Shown: positions 8,531-18,037 of the stretch, in pieces
Layout: each line of letters begins with the position of its first letter
Numbering within the stretch: the first letter of the stretch is position 1
The notes under the pieces: generated by a model
What the model was told of the DNA's origin: nothing
What the model saw: only the letters and a program-made list of their open reading frames with translations
Database searches by the model: none
NCBI RefSeq assembly: GCF_030687835.1
Contig: NZ_CP117449.1
Span: 5,833,001-5,897,000, forward strand
Direction: 5' to 3'
DNA: 64,000 bases
Source: Pseudomonas hefeiensis
GTDB taxonomy: Bacteria; Pseudomonadota; Gammaproteobacteria; Pseudomonadales; Pseudomonadaceae
Made by a program: the position numbers and the translations under genes

Positions 8531-9701
8531 GGTTTGGCTCCGGTCCCAATTGTGCAAAACACTCGGCCAGTGCCTCCAACAGTAGCTGCACCTGAGCTTC
8601 ACTGTGAGCGGCGGTCAAGGTCACGCGCAGACGGGCGCTGCCGGCAGGCACCGTGGGTGGGCGGATCGCCGTAACCATCAGTCCCCGCTCACGCAACATC
8701 TGCGACAAGCGCATCGCCCGCCCCGCATCGCCGATCAGGATCGGCTGGATCGGCGTGAAGCTGTCCATCAATTGCAGGCCGATCTGCTCGGCGCCGTGGC
8801 GAAACTGGCGGATCAGCACCTGCAAATGTTCGCGCCGCCAATGCTCGCTGCGCAGCAGCTCAAGGCTCTTGAGCGTAGCGCAGGCCAGGGCCGGCGGTTG
8901 GCTGGTGGTGTAGATGTAGGGACGAGCGAACTGGATCAGGCTTTCGATCAGCTCTTCACTGCCGGCGACAAAAGCGCCGGCGGTGCCGAAGGCTTTGCCC
9001 AGGGTGCCAACCAATACCGGCACGTCATCCTGGCTCAGGCCAAAATGTTCGACGATCCCGCCGCCATTGGCCCCCAACGGGCCGAAACCGTGGGCATCAT
9101 CGACCATCAGCCAGGCGCCCTTGGCCCTGGCTTCACGGGCCAGGGCCGGCAGATCGGCGATGTCGCCGTCCATGCTGAACACACCATCGGTGACCACCAA
9201 CGTATTGCCGGTGGCTTTCTCAAGACGGTTGGCCAGGCTTTGGGCATCGTTGTGCAAGTAACGGTTGAAGCGCGCGCCGGACAGCAACCCGGCGTCGAGC
9301 AACGAAGCGTGGTTGAGTCGATCCTCCAGCACCGTATCGCCCTGCCCCACCAGAGCGGTGACCGCGCCAAGGTTGGCCATGTAGCCCGTGGTGAACAGCA
9401 GTGCTCGCGGGCGGCCGGTCAAGTCAGCCAGGGCTTCTTCCAGGGCATGATGAGGCCCGCTATGGCCGATCACCAGATGGGAGGCGCCGCCACCAACGCC
9501 CCATCGCGCCGCTCCGGCGCGCCAGGCCTCGATCACTTGTGGATGATTGGCCAGGCCCAGGTAATCATTGTTGCAGAACGCCAGCAGGCATTGGCCGTCC
9601 ACCACCACCTCTGGCCCCTGCGGACTTTCGAGCAGCGGGCGCTGGCGATAGAGATTTTCGGCACGACGGGCAGCCAGGCGTGCGGCGAGATCGAAGGGCA
9701 T
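8523..9701 (-). CDS. bioF: 8-amino-7-oxononanoate synthase
   Basis: PLP-dependent condensation of pimeloyl-ACP with alanine to KAPA, the first committed biotin ring step. It has 392 residues, typical for the alpha-oxoamine synthases. Visible motifs are [13 protein letters not shown] (near 45), [15 protein letters not shown], the PLP-binding [12 protein letters not shown], and the Schiff-base Lys in [12 protein letters not shown] near residue 238. It is separated from bioB by 177 bp that hold a REPIN, so the downstream genes may be uncoupled from bioB unless readthrough occurs. Confidence 0.97.
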   Translation of the reverse strand: MPFDLAARLAARRAENLYRQRPLLESPQGPEVVVDGQCLLAFCNNDYLGLANHPQVIEAWRAGAARWGVGGGASHLVIGHSGPHHALEEALADLTGRPRALLFTTGYMANLGAVTALVGQGDTVLEDRLNHASLLDAGLLSGARFNRYLHNDAQSLANRLEKATGNTLVVTDGVFSMDGDIADLPALAREARAKGAWLMVDDAHGFGPLGANGGGIVEHFGLSQDDVPVLVGTLGKAFGTAGAFVAGSEELIESLIQFARPYIYTTSQPPALACATLKSLELLRSEHWRREHLQVLIRQFRHGAEQIGLQLMDSFTPIQPILIGDAGRAMRLSQMLRERGLMVTAIRPPTVPAGSARLRVTLTAAHSEAQVQLLLEALAECFAQLGPEPNHA

Positions 9702-9742
9702 GCAGGCCTCGGGGTGAACACTGTTAAAGACTGGGCAGATCT

Positions 9743-9861
9743 CTGTGGGAGAGCTTTTGTGGGAGCCGAGCTTGCTCGCGATGAAGGCTCTGCGGTCTAT
9801 GGCAAGACCGCGTTATCGTTCATCGCGAGCAAGCTCGGCTCCCACAAAGCCCGCTCCCACA
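9743..9861. repeat. REPIN in the bioB-bioF gap
   Basis: Nested pairs of inverted REPs: CTGTGGGAGAGCTTTTGTGG and GGGAGCCGAGCTTGCTCGCGAT face their complements at 9821-9861. It lies inside the biotin operon. Confidence 0.85.
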
Positions 9862-9878
9862 TTTGATTTTGTGCTGAC

Positions 9879-10934
9879 TCAAACAGCCGCGTTGTAAAAC
9901 TGCTCGCTGCTCTTCTGCTCCACCAGCGCCTGTTCAATAGCCGCCTGATGCACTTCATCGGCGTGCTCTTCGCGGGCCTCCGGCTGGATGCCCAGGCGCG
10001 CGAACAGTTGCATGTCCTTGTCGGCTTGCGGGTTGGCGGTGGTCAGCAGTTTGTCGCCATAAAAAATCGAGTTGGCGCCGGCAAAAAATGCCATCGCCTG
10101 CATCTGCTCGTTCATTGCTTCGCGGCCGGCGGACAGCCGCACATGGGACTGGGGCATCATGATTCGCGCCACGGCGAGCATACGGATGAAATCGAAAGGA
10201 TCGATGTCCTCGGCATTCTCCAGCGGCGTGCCGGCGACTTTGACCAACATGTTGATCGGCACCGACTCTGGGTGCTCCGGCAGGTTCGCCAGTTGGATCA
10301 GCAGGTTGGCGCGATCGTCCAGGGACTCGCCCATGCCCAGGATGCCACCGGAGCAGATCTTCATCCCCGAATCACGCACGTAGGCCAGGGTTTGCAGACG
10401 CTCGCTGTAGGTACGAGTGGTGATGATGCTGCCGTAGAACTCCGGCGACGTGTCGAGGTTGTGGTTGTAGTAGTCCAGGCCGGCCTGGGCCAGGGCCTGG
10501 GTCTGGTCCTGATCGAGGCGGCCCAGGGTCATGCAGGTCTCCAGGCCCATGGCCTTCACGCCTTTGACCATCTCCAGCACATAAGGCATGTCCTTGGCTG
10601 ACGGATGCTTCCACGCCGCGCCCATGCAGAAACGGGTCGAGCCGATGGCCTTGGCACGGGCGGCCTCTTCGAGGACTTTCTGCACTTCCAGCAACTTTTC
10701 TTTTTCCAGCCCGGTGTTGTAGTGGCCGGACTGCGGGCAATATTTGCAATCTTCCGGGCAGGCGCCGGTCTTGATCGACAGCAGCGTGGACACCTGAACG
10801 CGGTTGGCGTCGAAATGCGCGCGGTGCACGGTCTGCGCCTGGAACAACAGGTCATTGAAGGGCTGGACGAAGAGAGCTTTGACTTCGGCCAAAGACCAGT
10901 CATGACGCAGGTTGGCAGTGGTGCTGGCGCTCAT
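9879..10934 (-). CDS. bioB: Biotin synthase
   Basis: Radical SAM enzyme inserting sulfur into dethiobiotin, the last step of biotin synthesis. I use ATG 10934 ([19 protein letters not shown], 351 residues); the 34 extra upstream codons of the open frame cover the promoter. The radical SAM cluster motif CPEDCKYC is near residue 61-68. The segment [16 protein letters not shown] and the Asn/Cys-containing [12 protein letters not shown] strand are typical of BioB. The promoter at 11009-11036 overlaps a BirA-like operator, so repression by biotinoyl-AMP-bound BirA is likely. It is divergent from comF. Confidence 0.97.
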   Translation of the reverse strand: MSASTTANLRHDWSLAEVKALFVQPFNDLLFQAQTVHRAHFDANRVQVSTLLSIKTGACPEDCKYCPQSGHYNTGLEKEKLLEVQKVLEEAARAKAIGSTRFCMGAAWKHPSAKDMPYVLEMVKGVKAMGLETCMTLGRLDQDQTQALAQAGLDYYNHNLDTSPEFYGSIITTRTYSERLQTLAYVRDSGMKICSGGILGMGESLDDRANLLIQLANLPEHPESVPINMLVKVAGTPLENAEDIDPFDFIRMLAVARIMMPQSHVRLSAGREAMNEQMQAMAFFAGANSIFYGDKLLTTANPQADKDMQLFARLGIQPEAREEHADEVHQAAIEQALVEQKSSEQFYNAAV

Positions 10935-11008
10935 GGGCATTTCCTTGATTATGCTTGGCTGGCACCTGGGAAACGGAATACCCACAGGCGCGACACGGAT
11001 GTTCGGCA

Positions 11009-11036
11009 TATTTAAGGAAGAGTCATGCGCTGTCAA
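11009..11036 (-). promoter_or_regulatory. bioB promoter
   Basis: Minus-strand sigma-70 elements: -35 TTGACA (11036-11031), a 16-bp spacer, and -10 TAAATA (11014-11009), placing the start about 70 bp before the bioB ATG. The -35 lies within the first codons of comF on the other strand. Confidence 0.6.
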
Positions 11037-11765
11037 CCACGATACGATGGACCGGTTTACATCTGGTTAAAAAACAAACAATCTTGTCTGCTATGTGGCG
11101 AAACTACCGACACGCTCCAACCCATTTGCACCCCCTGTGAGAGCGAGCTGCCCTGGCTCGGCCACCAGTGCAGTATCTGTGCCTTGCCGCTGCCCATGGC
11201 CGGACTGCATTGTGGTCAGTGCGCCACGCAGCCGCCCGCCTTCGAGCGGGTCCTGGCGCCATGGGCCTACGACTTTCCTATCGACAGCCTGATCGCCCGC
11301 TTCAAACATCAGGCTAAATGGCCACTTGGTCGGCTGATGGGCGAACTGCTAGCGCAGTCCTTGCAACATCACTTCAACGAAGGACTGGAGCAGCCCGATG
11401 CACTGGTGCCGGTACCGCTTGCCAACCGGCGCTTGCGCCAGCGGGGTTTCAATCAGGCCTCGATGCTTGCGCATTGGCTCAGCGCGACATTGAAGATCCC
11501 TTGCGAAGATCAGTTGCTGCGACGCATCCAGGATACCCCCGCCCAGCAGGCACTTGATGCCAAGGCCCGACGCCAAAACCTGCGCCAAGCCTTTGCCGTC
11601 ACACCCGACGCCGTGCTTGGCCACCGTCATCTGGCTTTGGTGGACGATGTGCTCACTACCGGCGCCACTGCCCAGGCGCTGGCCCGCCTGTTGCTGGATG
11701 CTGGTGCCGCCCGGGTCGATGTGTATTGTCTGGCCCGCACGCCGAAACCCGGTGAGCCGGCTTGA
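11025..11765 (+). CDS. ComF family phosphoribosyltransferase-like protein
   Basis: A 246-residue protein of the ComF/GntX family, related to type I phosphoribosyltransferases and associated with DNA uptake or use of DNA as nutrient. An N-terminal zinc-ribbon-like part carries CLLC (near 22), CTPC, CSIC and CGQC pairs. The PRPP-binding loop [17 protein letters not shown] is near residue 205. The start has AAGGAAG a few bases upstream. The first codons overlap the bioB promoter and BirA-like operator, so expression of the two genes may interfere. The exact substrate is unknown for the family. Confidence 0.9.
   Translation: MRCQPRYDGPVYIWLKNKQSCLLCGETTDTLQPICTPCESELPWLGHQCSICALPLPMAGLHCGQCATQPPAFERVLAPWAYDFPIDSLIARFKHQAKWPLGRLMGELLAQSLQHHFNEGLEQPDALVPVPLANRRLRQRGFNQASMLAHWLSATLKIPCEDQLLRRIQDTPAQQALDAKARRQNLRQAFAVTPDAVLGHRHLALVDDVLTTGATAQALARLLLDAGAARVDVYCLARTPKPGEPA
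11030..11062 (-). promoter_or_regulatory. Candidate BirA operator
   Basis: On the minus strand ATGTAAACC-N15-GGTTGACAG, 8 of 9 and 7 of 9 matches to the known BirA half-sites TTGTAAACC and GGTTTACAA at an accepted spacing. The second half contains the bioB -35 TTGACA, so bound BirA would block RNA polymerase. It also overlaps the first 13 codons of comF. Confidence 0.6.
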
Positions 11766-11822
11766 CGCGCCGCCTCCGAGACGCCAACGTCCGCCCATGA
11801 TTCCCTTGCGCAGTTCTCCGTC

Positions 11823-12599
11823 ATGTCATTGCCCCCGCTCCTGACCCAGCACATCGTCCGGCGCCCACAACGCATCGCCTTGTTGCAGCACATCGCCGAA
11901 CAAGGCTCGATCACCCGCGCCGCCAAAAGCGCCGGCCTGAGCTACAAGGCGGCGTGGGATGCCATCGACGAATTGAACAACCTGGCGGACCAGCCGCTGG
12001 TGGAACGTAGCGTTGGGGGAAAAGGCGGTGGCGGAGCAAAACTGTCCCAGGAAGGGCAGCGCGTGCTGCGCCTGTATCAGCGCCTGCAAGCCTTGCAGGC
12101 GCAGTTGCTGGAGGCGAGCGAAGATGCCGGGGATCTGGGCCTGCTCAGTCGCCTGATGCTGCGCACCAGCGCGCGAAATCAGTTGCACGGCAAAGTCCTG
12201 AACATTGAGCCCTCGGGTCATAACGACCGGGTTTACCTGGAGCTCGCACGAGGCCTGGTCATCCAGGCGCAAATCACCCATGACAGCACGGTACGCCTGG
12301 AACTGGGTATCGGCACTGCAGTGGTCGCCCTGATCAAGGCCGGCTGGCTGGAATTGCACCCTGTCGATCCGCCGGAAAAAACGGGCAACAACCCTGGGGA
12401 AAATGCCCTGCGTGGGGTGATTGAATACGTTGCTGCCGCCGAAAACGGCCCCAGCGAAGTGCGCATCGGTCTGCCCAACGGCCAAACGCTGTGTGCGCTG
12501 GCCGATCCGCTGCAACTGCGCGAGCGAAACCTGGATACCGGCTCACCGGTACAAGTGGAGTTTTCGGCGACAAATGTGTTGCTCGGCACACCGTTGTAG
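11823..12599 (+). CDS. ModE-like molybdate-responsive transcriptional regulator
   Basis: A 258-residue regulator with the ModE layout: an N-terminal winged helix-turn-helix (RIALLQHIAEQGSITRAAKS then SYKAAWDAIDELNN, residues 15-55) and two C-terminal TOBE/Mop-type molybdate-binding modules (about 125-190 and 195-258; ARNQLHGKV and EVRIGLPNGQTL). In the known family molybdate-bound ModE represses the modABC transporter. No molybdate transport or cofactor genes are seen beside it, so it acts at a distance. It follows comF by 57 bp on the same strand and could be co-transcribed. Confidence 0.88.
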   Translation: MSLPPLLTQHIVRRPQRIALLQHIAEQGSITRAAKSAGLSYKAAWDAIDELNNLADQPLVERSVGGKGGGGAKLSQEGQRVLRLYQRLQALQAQLLEASEDAGDLGLLSRLMLRTSARNQLHGKVLNIEPSGHNDRVYLELARGLVIQAQITHDSTVRLELGIGTAVVALIKAGWLELHPVDPPEKTGNNPGENALRGVIEYVAAAENGPSEVRIGLPNGQTLCALADPLQLRERNLDTGSPVQVEFSATNVLLGTPL

Positions 12600-12665
12600 C
12601 GCGCTGCAACAAAAGCGTCATCGACCGGCTTTAAGGTGGCTGCCAAAACCAGCAGGGAGCCTCAG

Positions 12666-14561
12666 ATGAGCCTATTAGAAGAAAACCAATCCACCGACCT
12701 GGAAAAGATCGTCGGCCTGAGCCGTCGAAACTTCATCAGCGCCGGCGCCCTGTGCGGCGCGGCGATGTTCCTGGGCGGCAACCTGCTGAGTCGCAGCGTA
12801 CTGGCCGCCGCCGTCAGCGAAGGCAACAGCAAGCTGCTGGGCTTCGAAAGCATCGCAGCCGCCACGGCCGACACCATCACCCTACCGGCGGGCTACAAAT
12901 CCTCAGTGCTGATCAGTTGGGGTCAACCCCTGCAGAAGAATGCACCGGCGTTCGACCCGAGCGGCAATGGCACCGCCCGCGCCCAGGAAATGCAGTTTGG
13001 CGACAATAACGACGGCATGAGCCTGTTTCCGTTTCCCGGCGACGACAACCGGGCGCTGATGGCGATCAACAACGAGTACACCAACTACCCATACCTCTTC
13101 CCCCATGGCGGCCAGCCGAAGTCGGCCGAAGATGTGCACAAGGCCCAAGCCTGTGAAGGTGTGTCGGTGATTGAAATACAGCGTCAGGGCGGACAATGGC
13201 GATTCGTGCAGGACTCGCGCTACAACCGCAGGATTCATGGCAACACGCCAATTGAGCTCAGTGGCCCCGCCGCGGGCCATGACCTGATGAAAACCAGCGC
13301 CGACAAGACCGGCAAGAAAGTGCTGGGTACTTTCCAGAACTGCGCCAACGGCATGACGCCGTGGGGCACTTACCTGACCTGTGAAGAGAACTTCACCGAC
13401 TGCTTTGGCAGCAGCAAGGCGGACTTGCAGTTCGATAAGGCGCAGAAGCGTTACGGCGCCACCGTCGCCAGCAGCGAAATCGACTGGCACCTGCACGACC
13501 CGCGTTTCGACCTGGCGAAAAATCCCAACGAACTCAATCGTCACGGCTGGGTGGTGGAGATCGACCCGTTTGACCCGAAATCCACCCCGGTCAAACGCAC
13601 GGCCCTGGGTCGCTTCAAGCACGAAAACGCCGCCCTGACACAAACCAGCGACGGTCATGCCGTTGTCTACATGGGCGACGATGAGCGTGGCGAGTTCATT
13701 TACAAATTCGTCAGCCGGGACAAAATCGACCACAAAAAACCCAAGGCCAACCGCAACCTGCTGGATCACGGCACGTTGTACGTGGCGCGCTTCGATGCCG
13801 GTGATGCCAACCCGGACCATCCCAAAGGCATGGGCCAGTGGATCGAGTTGACCCATGGCAAGAACGGTCTTGACGCCAGTAGTGGTTTCGCCGATCAGGC
13901 CGAAGTCCTGATCCATGCGCGTCTGGCCGCCACCACTGTCGGCGCCACCCGCATGGACCGTCCGGAGTGGATAGTCGTCAGCCCCAAAGACGGCCAGGTC
14001 TATTGCACCCTGACCAACAACTCCAAGCGCGGCGAAGCCGGTCAGCCGGTGGACGGGCCCAATCCCCGGGCCAAGAACGTCTACGGGCAGATCCTGCGCT
14101 GGCGCACCGACCGCGACGATCATGCTTCCAGCACGTTCGCCTGGGATTTGTTTGTGGTCGCCGGCAACCCGGCGGTACACGCCAACACGCCAAAGGCCGG
14201 CTCGTCCAACATCAACCCGCAAAACATGTTCAATAGCCCCGATGGTCTGGGCTTCGACAAGGCCGGGCGGCTGTGGATTCAGACCGACGGTGATTTCAGC
14301 AATACCGGGGACTTTGCCGGCATGGGCAACAACCAAATGCTCTGCGCCGACCCCGACAGTGGCGAAATCCGTCGATTCCTGGTCGGGCCGGTGGGTTGCG
14401 AAGTGACCGGAATCAGCTTTTCGCCGGACTACAAAACCCTGTTCGTCGGCATCCAGCACCCAAGCGGCGGCTCGACGTTCCCTGAACATCTGCCCAATGG
14501 TAAGCCGCGGTCATCGGTGATGATAATTACCCGTGAGGACGGCGGGGTCATCGGCGCCTGA
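12666..14561 (+). CDS. PhoX-like phosphatase (DUF839), Tat-exported
   Basis: Predicted periplasmic calcium/iron-dependent phosphatase of the PhoX family. I start at ATG 12666 (MSLLEENQSTDLEK, 631 residues), 6 bases after GGGAG. A twin-arginine signal is visible: LSRRNFISAGALCGAAMFLGG with processing likely after SVLAAA near residue 47. Family features include TCEENFTDCFG, GWVVEIDPFDP, MGDDERGEFIYKFVS, SPDGLGFDKAGRLWIQTDGD, and CEVTGISFSPDYKTLFVGIQHP near the C-terminus. No Pho box was identified upstream. A REPIN follows at 14571-14663. Confidence 0.9.
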   Translation: MSLLEENQSTDLEKIVGLSRRNFISAGALCGAAMFLGGNLLSRSVLAAAVSEGNSKLLGFESIAAATADTITLPAGYKSSVLISWGQPLQKNAPAFDPSGNGTARAQEMQFGDNNDGMSLFPFPGDDNRALMAINNEYTNYPYLFPHGGQPKSAEDVHKAQACEGVSVIEIQRQGGQWRFVQDSRYNRRIHGNTPIELSGPAAGHDLMKTSADKTGKKVLGTFQNCANGMTPWGTYLTCEENFTDCFGSSKADLQFDKAQKRYGATVASSEIDWHLHDPRFDLAKNPNELNRHGWVVEIDPFDPKSTPVKRTALGRFKHENAALTQTSDGHAVVYMGDDERGEFIYKFVSRDKIDHKKPKANRNLLDHGTLYVARFDAGDANPDHPKGMGQWIELTHGKNGLDASSGFADQAEVLIHARLAATTVGATRMDRPEWIVVSPKDGQVYCTLTNNSKRGEAGQPVDGPNPRAKNVYGQILRWRTDRDDHASSTFAWDLFVVAGNPAVHANTPKAGSSNINPQNMFNSPDGLGFDKAGRLWIQTDGDFSNTGDFAGMGNNQMLCADPDSGEIRRFLVGPVGCEVTGISFSPDYKTLFVGIQHPSGGSTFPEHLPNGKPRSSVMIITREDGGVIGA

Positions 14562-14570
14562 TCGGGCCTT

Positions 14571-14663
14571 ATCGCGAGCAGGCTCGCTCCCACATTGATT
14601 CCAGTGCACCCTCCTATCTACGGTGCACCACAAAATCCTGTGGGAGCGAGCCTGCTCGCGATG
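14571..14663. repeat. REPIN
   Basis: Inverted GTGGGAGCGAGCCTGCTCGC REPs (the GAGCCTGCTC variant) around a spacer with its own CCAGTGCACC / GGTGCACCAC inverted repeat. It lies between the phoX-like gene and srkA and may act as a terminator. Confidence 0.88.
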
Positions 14664-14752
14664 GCATCAGCTACGGCCGTCACCTATCTCCCTCCGTCTG
14701 CGCTACCATGCTGGGCCGGACGCGGCAGCCCTGCCGCTGCGCAGGAGTCAGC

Positions 14753-15727
14753 ATGTCCCATCCGTTTGAAACCCTCACACCCGACCTGGTGCTCGATGCC
14801 GTTGAAAGCATGGGCTTGCTCAGCGACGCCCGTGTGCTGGCCCTCAACAGCTATGAAAACCGTGTCTATCAGGTGGGTATCGAAGACGCCGAACCGCTGA
14901 TCGCCAAGTTCTATCGCCCTCAGCGCTGGACCAACGAAGCGATTCTGGAAGAGCACCGTTTCACCTTCGAACTGGCCGAATGCGACGTGCCGGTGGTAGC
15001 GCCGCTGATTCACAACGGTGTCAGTCTGCACGAACACGCCGGGTTTCGCTTCACCCTGTTTCCCCGGCGCGGCGGCCGCGCGCCTGAGCCGGGCAACCTC
15101 GACCAACTCTATCGCTTGGGGCAATTGCTCGGGCGCCTGCACGCAGTCGGGTCGACCCGTCCGTTCGAACACCGTGAAGCGTTGGGCGTGAAAAATTTTG
15201 GCCATGATTCGCTGGCCACCGTGCTGCAAAGCGGTTTCGTACCCCGCAGCCTGCTTCCGGCCTACGAGTCGGTGGCCAGGGATCTGCTCAAACGGGTCGA
15301 AGAGGTCTATGCCGCCACGCCCCACCAGAACATCCGCATGCACGGCGACTGCCACCCCGGCAACATGATGTGCCGCGACGAGGTTTTTCATATCGTCGAC
15401 CTGGACGACTGCCGCATGGGGCCGGCGGTACAGGACTTGTGGATGATGCTCGCCGGTGATCGTCAGGAATGCCTGGGGCAGTTGTCGGAATTGATGGACG
15501 GTTACCGCGAGTTTCATGACTTTGACCCGCGTGAACTGGCCTTGATCGAACCACTGCGTGCCCTGCGCCTGATGCATTACAGCGCCTGGCTGGCGCGCCG
15601 TTGGGACGATCCGGCGTTCCCGCGCAGCTTCCCGTGGTTCGGCAGCGAGCGTTACTGGGGTGACCAGGTGTTGGCGTTGCGCGAGCAACTGGCGGCGCTT
15701 AATGAGGAGCCGTTGAAGTTGTTTTGA
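14753..15727 (+). CDS. srkA: Stress response kinase A (YihE/RdoA family)
   Basis: Eukaryotic-like Ser/Thr kinase fold protein; in enteric bacteria SrkA counters stress-induced programmed death and acts with the Cpx response. ATG 14753 (MSHPFETLTPDLVLDAVES, 324 residues) follows AGGAG by 7 bp. The aminoglycoside-phosphotransferase-like fold shows YENRVYQVG (ATP loop), catalytic HGDCHPGNMM near residue 200, and the metal-binding HIVDLDDCRMGPAVQD. It is monocistronic, between two REPINs. There is no dsbA next to it, unlike in E. coli. Confidence 0.93.
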   Translation: MSHPFETLTPDLVLDAVESMGLLSDARVLALNSYENRVYQVGIEDAEPLIAKFYRPQRWTNEAILEEHRFTFELAECDVPVVAPLIHNGVSLHEHAGFRFTLFPRRGGRAPEPGNLDQLYRLGQLLGRLHAVGSTRPFEHREALGVKNFGHDSLATVLQSGFVPRSLLPAYESVARDLLKRVEEVYAATPHQNIRMHGDCHPGNMMCRDEVFHIVDLDDCRMGPAVQDLWMMLAGDRQECLGQLSELMDGYREFHDFDPRELALIEPLRALRLMHYSAWLARRWDDPAFPRSFPWFGSERYWGDQVLALREQLAALNEEPLKLF

Positions 15728-15744
15728 TGTAACCCAGAATCATC

Positions 15745-15836
15745 CTGTGGGAGCGGGCTTGCTCGCGAAAGCGCTGGGTCAGGCAAAGTTGTGCTGCCAG
15801 GCACGCCGCCTTCGCAAGCAAGCCCGTTCCCACAGG
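15745..15836. repeat. REPIN
   Basis: Inverted CTGTGGGAGCGGGCTTGCTC REPs (right copy with CGCAAGC and CCCGTTCCC variants), spacer containing GCTGGGTCAGGCAAAG. Confidence 0.88.
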
Positions 15837-15929
15837 GGATCTGCGGGGATTGTGCACACTGTTCACGGCACAATCTGACAAATCCCCTTACAATCACTCT
15901 TTTGTTAGCTGCCTAAGCAAGGATTCTGC

Positions 15930-16817
15930 ATGCAAGCCGCCAACCCGCGTCGCGGGTATATCCTGGGCCTGAGCGCCTACATCATCTGGGGTCTGTTCCC
16001 GATCTATTTCAAAGCCATCGCCAACGTGCCCTCGGTGGAAATCATCATCCACCGGGTGCTGTGGTCGGCGCTGTTCGGCGCGGCGTTGCTGATGGTCTGG
16101 AAACACCCGGGCTGGTGGCGCGAACTGCGGGACAATCCACGCCGACTGGCGATCCTCGCCCTGAGCGGTACGCTGATCGCGGCCAACTGGCTGACCTATG
16201 TCTGGGCGGTGAACAACGGGCGCATGCTCGAAGCGAGCCTGGGGTACTACATCAACCCGCTGGTGAACGTATTGCTCGGTATGTTGATCCTGGGTGAACG
16301 GTTGCGGCGCATGCAGTGGCTGGCGGTGGGGTTGGCCGCGGTCGGTGTGGCGCAGCAGGTCTGGCAAGTGGGCAGCCTGCCGTGGGTGTCGCTGGTGCTG
16401 GCGCTGACCTTCGGCTTTTATGGGCTGATCCGCAAGCAGGCCCCGGTCAAGGCTCTACCCGGGCTGGTGGTGGAAACCTGGATGCTGGTGCCGATCGCCG
16501 TTGCCTGGTTGTTGTTCAACCCGGCGGCTACCAGTGCCCAAGCAGTTTTCTGGACCACCTCCGAAGCCTGGTGGCTGGTGGCGGCGGGGCCCGTGACACT
16601 GGTACCACTGGTGTGTTTCAACGCCGCTGCCCGGCACTTGCCCTATACCACCTTGGGCTTTCTGCAATACATCGCCCCGACGCTGGTGCTACTGCTGGCG
16701 GTGTTGCTGTTCGACGAGCATTTGTCGTCCAGCACATTAGTCGCGTTCCTGTTCATCTGGGCAGGGCTTGCGGTGTACAGCATCGATGCCGTGGTGAGCA
16801 TGCGCCGACGCAGCTGA
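15930..16817 (+). CDS. rarD: EamA family transporter RarD
   Basis: Inner-membrane drug/metabolite transporter family protein of 295 residues with about ten hydrophobic segments in two EamA repeats. It begins RGYILGLSAYIIWGLFPIYF, with NWLTYVWAVNNGRMLEASLGYYINPL near 90-115 and LGFLQYIAPTLVLLLAVLLF near 245; the YINPL and YIAPT segments are RarD-type. E. coli RarD was linked to chloramphenicol resistance; the natural substrate is not known. It is convergent with gcvR. Confidence 0.9.
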   Translation: MQAANPRRGYILGLSAYIIWGLFPIYFKAIANVPSVEIIIHRVLWSALFGAALLMVWKHPGWWRELRDNPRRLAILALSGTLIAANWLTYVWAVNNGRMLEASLGYYINPLVNVLLGMLILGERLRRMQWLAVGLAAVGVAQQVWQVGSLPWVSLVLALTFGFYGLIRKQAPVKALPGLVVETWMLVPIAVAWLLFNPAATSAQAVFWTTSEAWWLVAAGPVTLVPLVCFNAAARHLPYTTLGFLQYIAPTLVLLLAVLLFDEHLSSSTLVAFLFIWAGLAVYSIDAVVSMRRRS

Positions 16818-16840
16818 TCAAAAATCGAACAACCCTGCGC

Positions 16841-16861
16841 AGGCCACACACGACGTGGCCT
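16841..16861 (+). terminator. Possible terminator hairpin after rarD
   Basis: AGGCCAC / GTGGCCT stem (7 bp, 7-nt loop) 24 bp after the rarD stop. No T run follows, so termination would be weak or factor-dependent. Confidence 0.35.
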
Positions 16862-16880
16862 GCGGCGATCCGCACCAAGG

Positions 16881-17033
16881 TTATCCACAACCTGATCCCC
16901 GCCGTTTGTGCACAAGCTATTGAAAACTGGTGATTTTTTAATCACTCGTCATCAAGCCCCGGCCCGTATGGGCTTGCGGCGTGTCTCTACAGGTTATCCA
17001 CAGGCAGGCGCAGTTTTTCCTTGGATAACCTGT
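16881..17033. promoter_or_regulatory. Two DnaA boxes and a 12-bp inverted repeat
   Basis: Perfect TTATCCACA at 16881-16889 and 16994-17002. The second lies in the left arm of ACAGGTTATCCA (16989-17000) / TGGATAACCTGT (17022-17033), a perfect 12-bp inverted repeat with a 21-nt loop. The right arm ends one base before the gcvR stop codon. It could be a bidirectional terminator for the convergent rarD and gcvR, or a DnaA-binding site. Confidence 0.5.
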
Positions 17034-17034
17034 A

Positions 17035-17553
17035 TCAGCTTTCGTCACTGAGTTTCAGTTCCACCATCAGCTCATCGGCCAGGGTTTCCAAACGTTCCTG
17101 CAAAGTGTCCAGAGACAAGGTCACCGGCACCCCGAGGATCGCTTCGGCGTGAAACAGCAACTCGCTGCTCATCGGCGCCGGTCGCACGTCCGTGACCAGT
17201 CGCTCGACGTTGACACCCTGCTCACTCAGTAAGCGGGTGATGTCGCGCACGATGCCAGGGCGATCGTTACCCACCAGCTCCATCGCGATAGGTTTCCAGG
17301 TGCAGGACTCTTCGACGATGCCCTCAGCGATCAGCACACGGATGTTGTGGGCCGACAGGCCTTGCAGGGCTTCGATCAGTTCGTCATGGGACTCGGCCGG
17401 AACACTCAGGCGCAGGATTCCGGCAAATTGTCCCGCCAGGCGCGACATGCGGCTTTCCAGCCAGTTACCGCCATGCTCGGCGATGCAAAGGGCGATGTGC
17501 TCGACCAACCTGGGCTTGTCCGGGGCGAAAACAGTGATGACGAGATGGTCCAT
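17035..17553 (-). CDS. gcvR: Glycine cleavage system transcriptional repressor GcvR
   Basis: A 172-residue protein with two ACT domains and nothing else: MDHLVITVFAPDKPRLVEHI (1-80) and PIAMELVGNDRPGIVRDITRLL (92-170). In E. coli GcvR binds GcvA to repress the glycine cleavage operon when glycine is low. ACT-only proteins of this kind in pseudomonads are usually annotated GcvR; direct evidence for the role here is lacking. It could share glycine-dependent regulation with the betaine-to-glycine genes 20 kb away. Confidence 0.85.
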   Translation of the reverse strand: MDHLVITVFAPDKPRLVEHIALCIAEHGGNWLESRMSRLAGQFAGILRLSVPAESHDELIEALQGLSAHNIRVLIAEGIVEESCTWKPIAMELVGNDRPGIVRDITRLLSEQGVNVERLVTDVRPAPMSSELLFHAEAILGVPVTLSLDTLQERLETLADELMVELKLSDES

Positions 17554-17637
17554 GGCGCGAGCCCTCTTGTTGATGGAAGGGACAGTATAGGCAGGTGATC
17601 GCGAGCAGACTGTGGCCTAAAGATTTATACCTCACCC

Positions 17638-17727
17638 CTGTGGAAGCAAAGCTTGCTCGCGATACAGGCGCCATGGTTTCAGAAGGAGCGAGTTGTTTTC
17701 ATCGCGAGCAAGCTTTGCTCCCACAGG
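17638..17727. repeat. REPIN
   Basis: Inverted TGTGGAAGCAAAGCTTGCTC and its complement, spacer starting GATACAGGCGCCATGGTTTC; the same spacer family recurs at 34914-35002. It lies upstream of gcvR. Confidence 0.88.
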
Positions 17728-17878
17728 GTGACACCAGAGACATCGTGTACAACTTTAAAGATTTAACTGGAACAATATGTCATTTTTTTGAGAACATTCC
17801 GTGCTTCGTTGTGACCGTAGCACTTTAGTGGGTCGCGGAACGACGCAATTAGTCTAATTTTCACAACCGCAACTGATC

Positions 17879-17906
17879 ATGTAGTATGCCGCAGCGCGCA
17901 CTACAT
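17879..17906. promoter_or_regulatory. Inverted repeat in the glcB upstream region
   Basis: ATGTAGT (17879-17885) and ACTACAT (17900-17906) form a perfect 7-bp inverted repeat with a 14-nt centre, about 200 bp before glcB. It may be a regulator site. The rest of the 17554-18107 gap holds the REPIN, a GC-rich potentially structured stretch (17915-18030) and a short open frame at 18038. Confidence 0.35.
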
Positions 17907-18037
17907 AACGTTGGACCGATGTCCGCTTAAGGCGCAGTCGCATCCCTGAAAGCCCCGTCAGCAAGGCTTAACGCCCGTGATAGGTCCCACCCAGCCGCCA
18001 GCGATGGCATGTACTGGTTCCGGGGTTTGTGGTTTAA

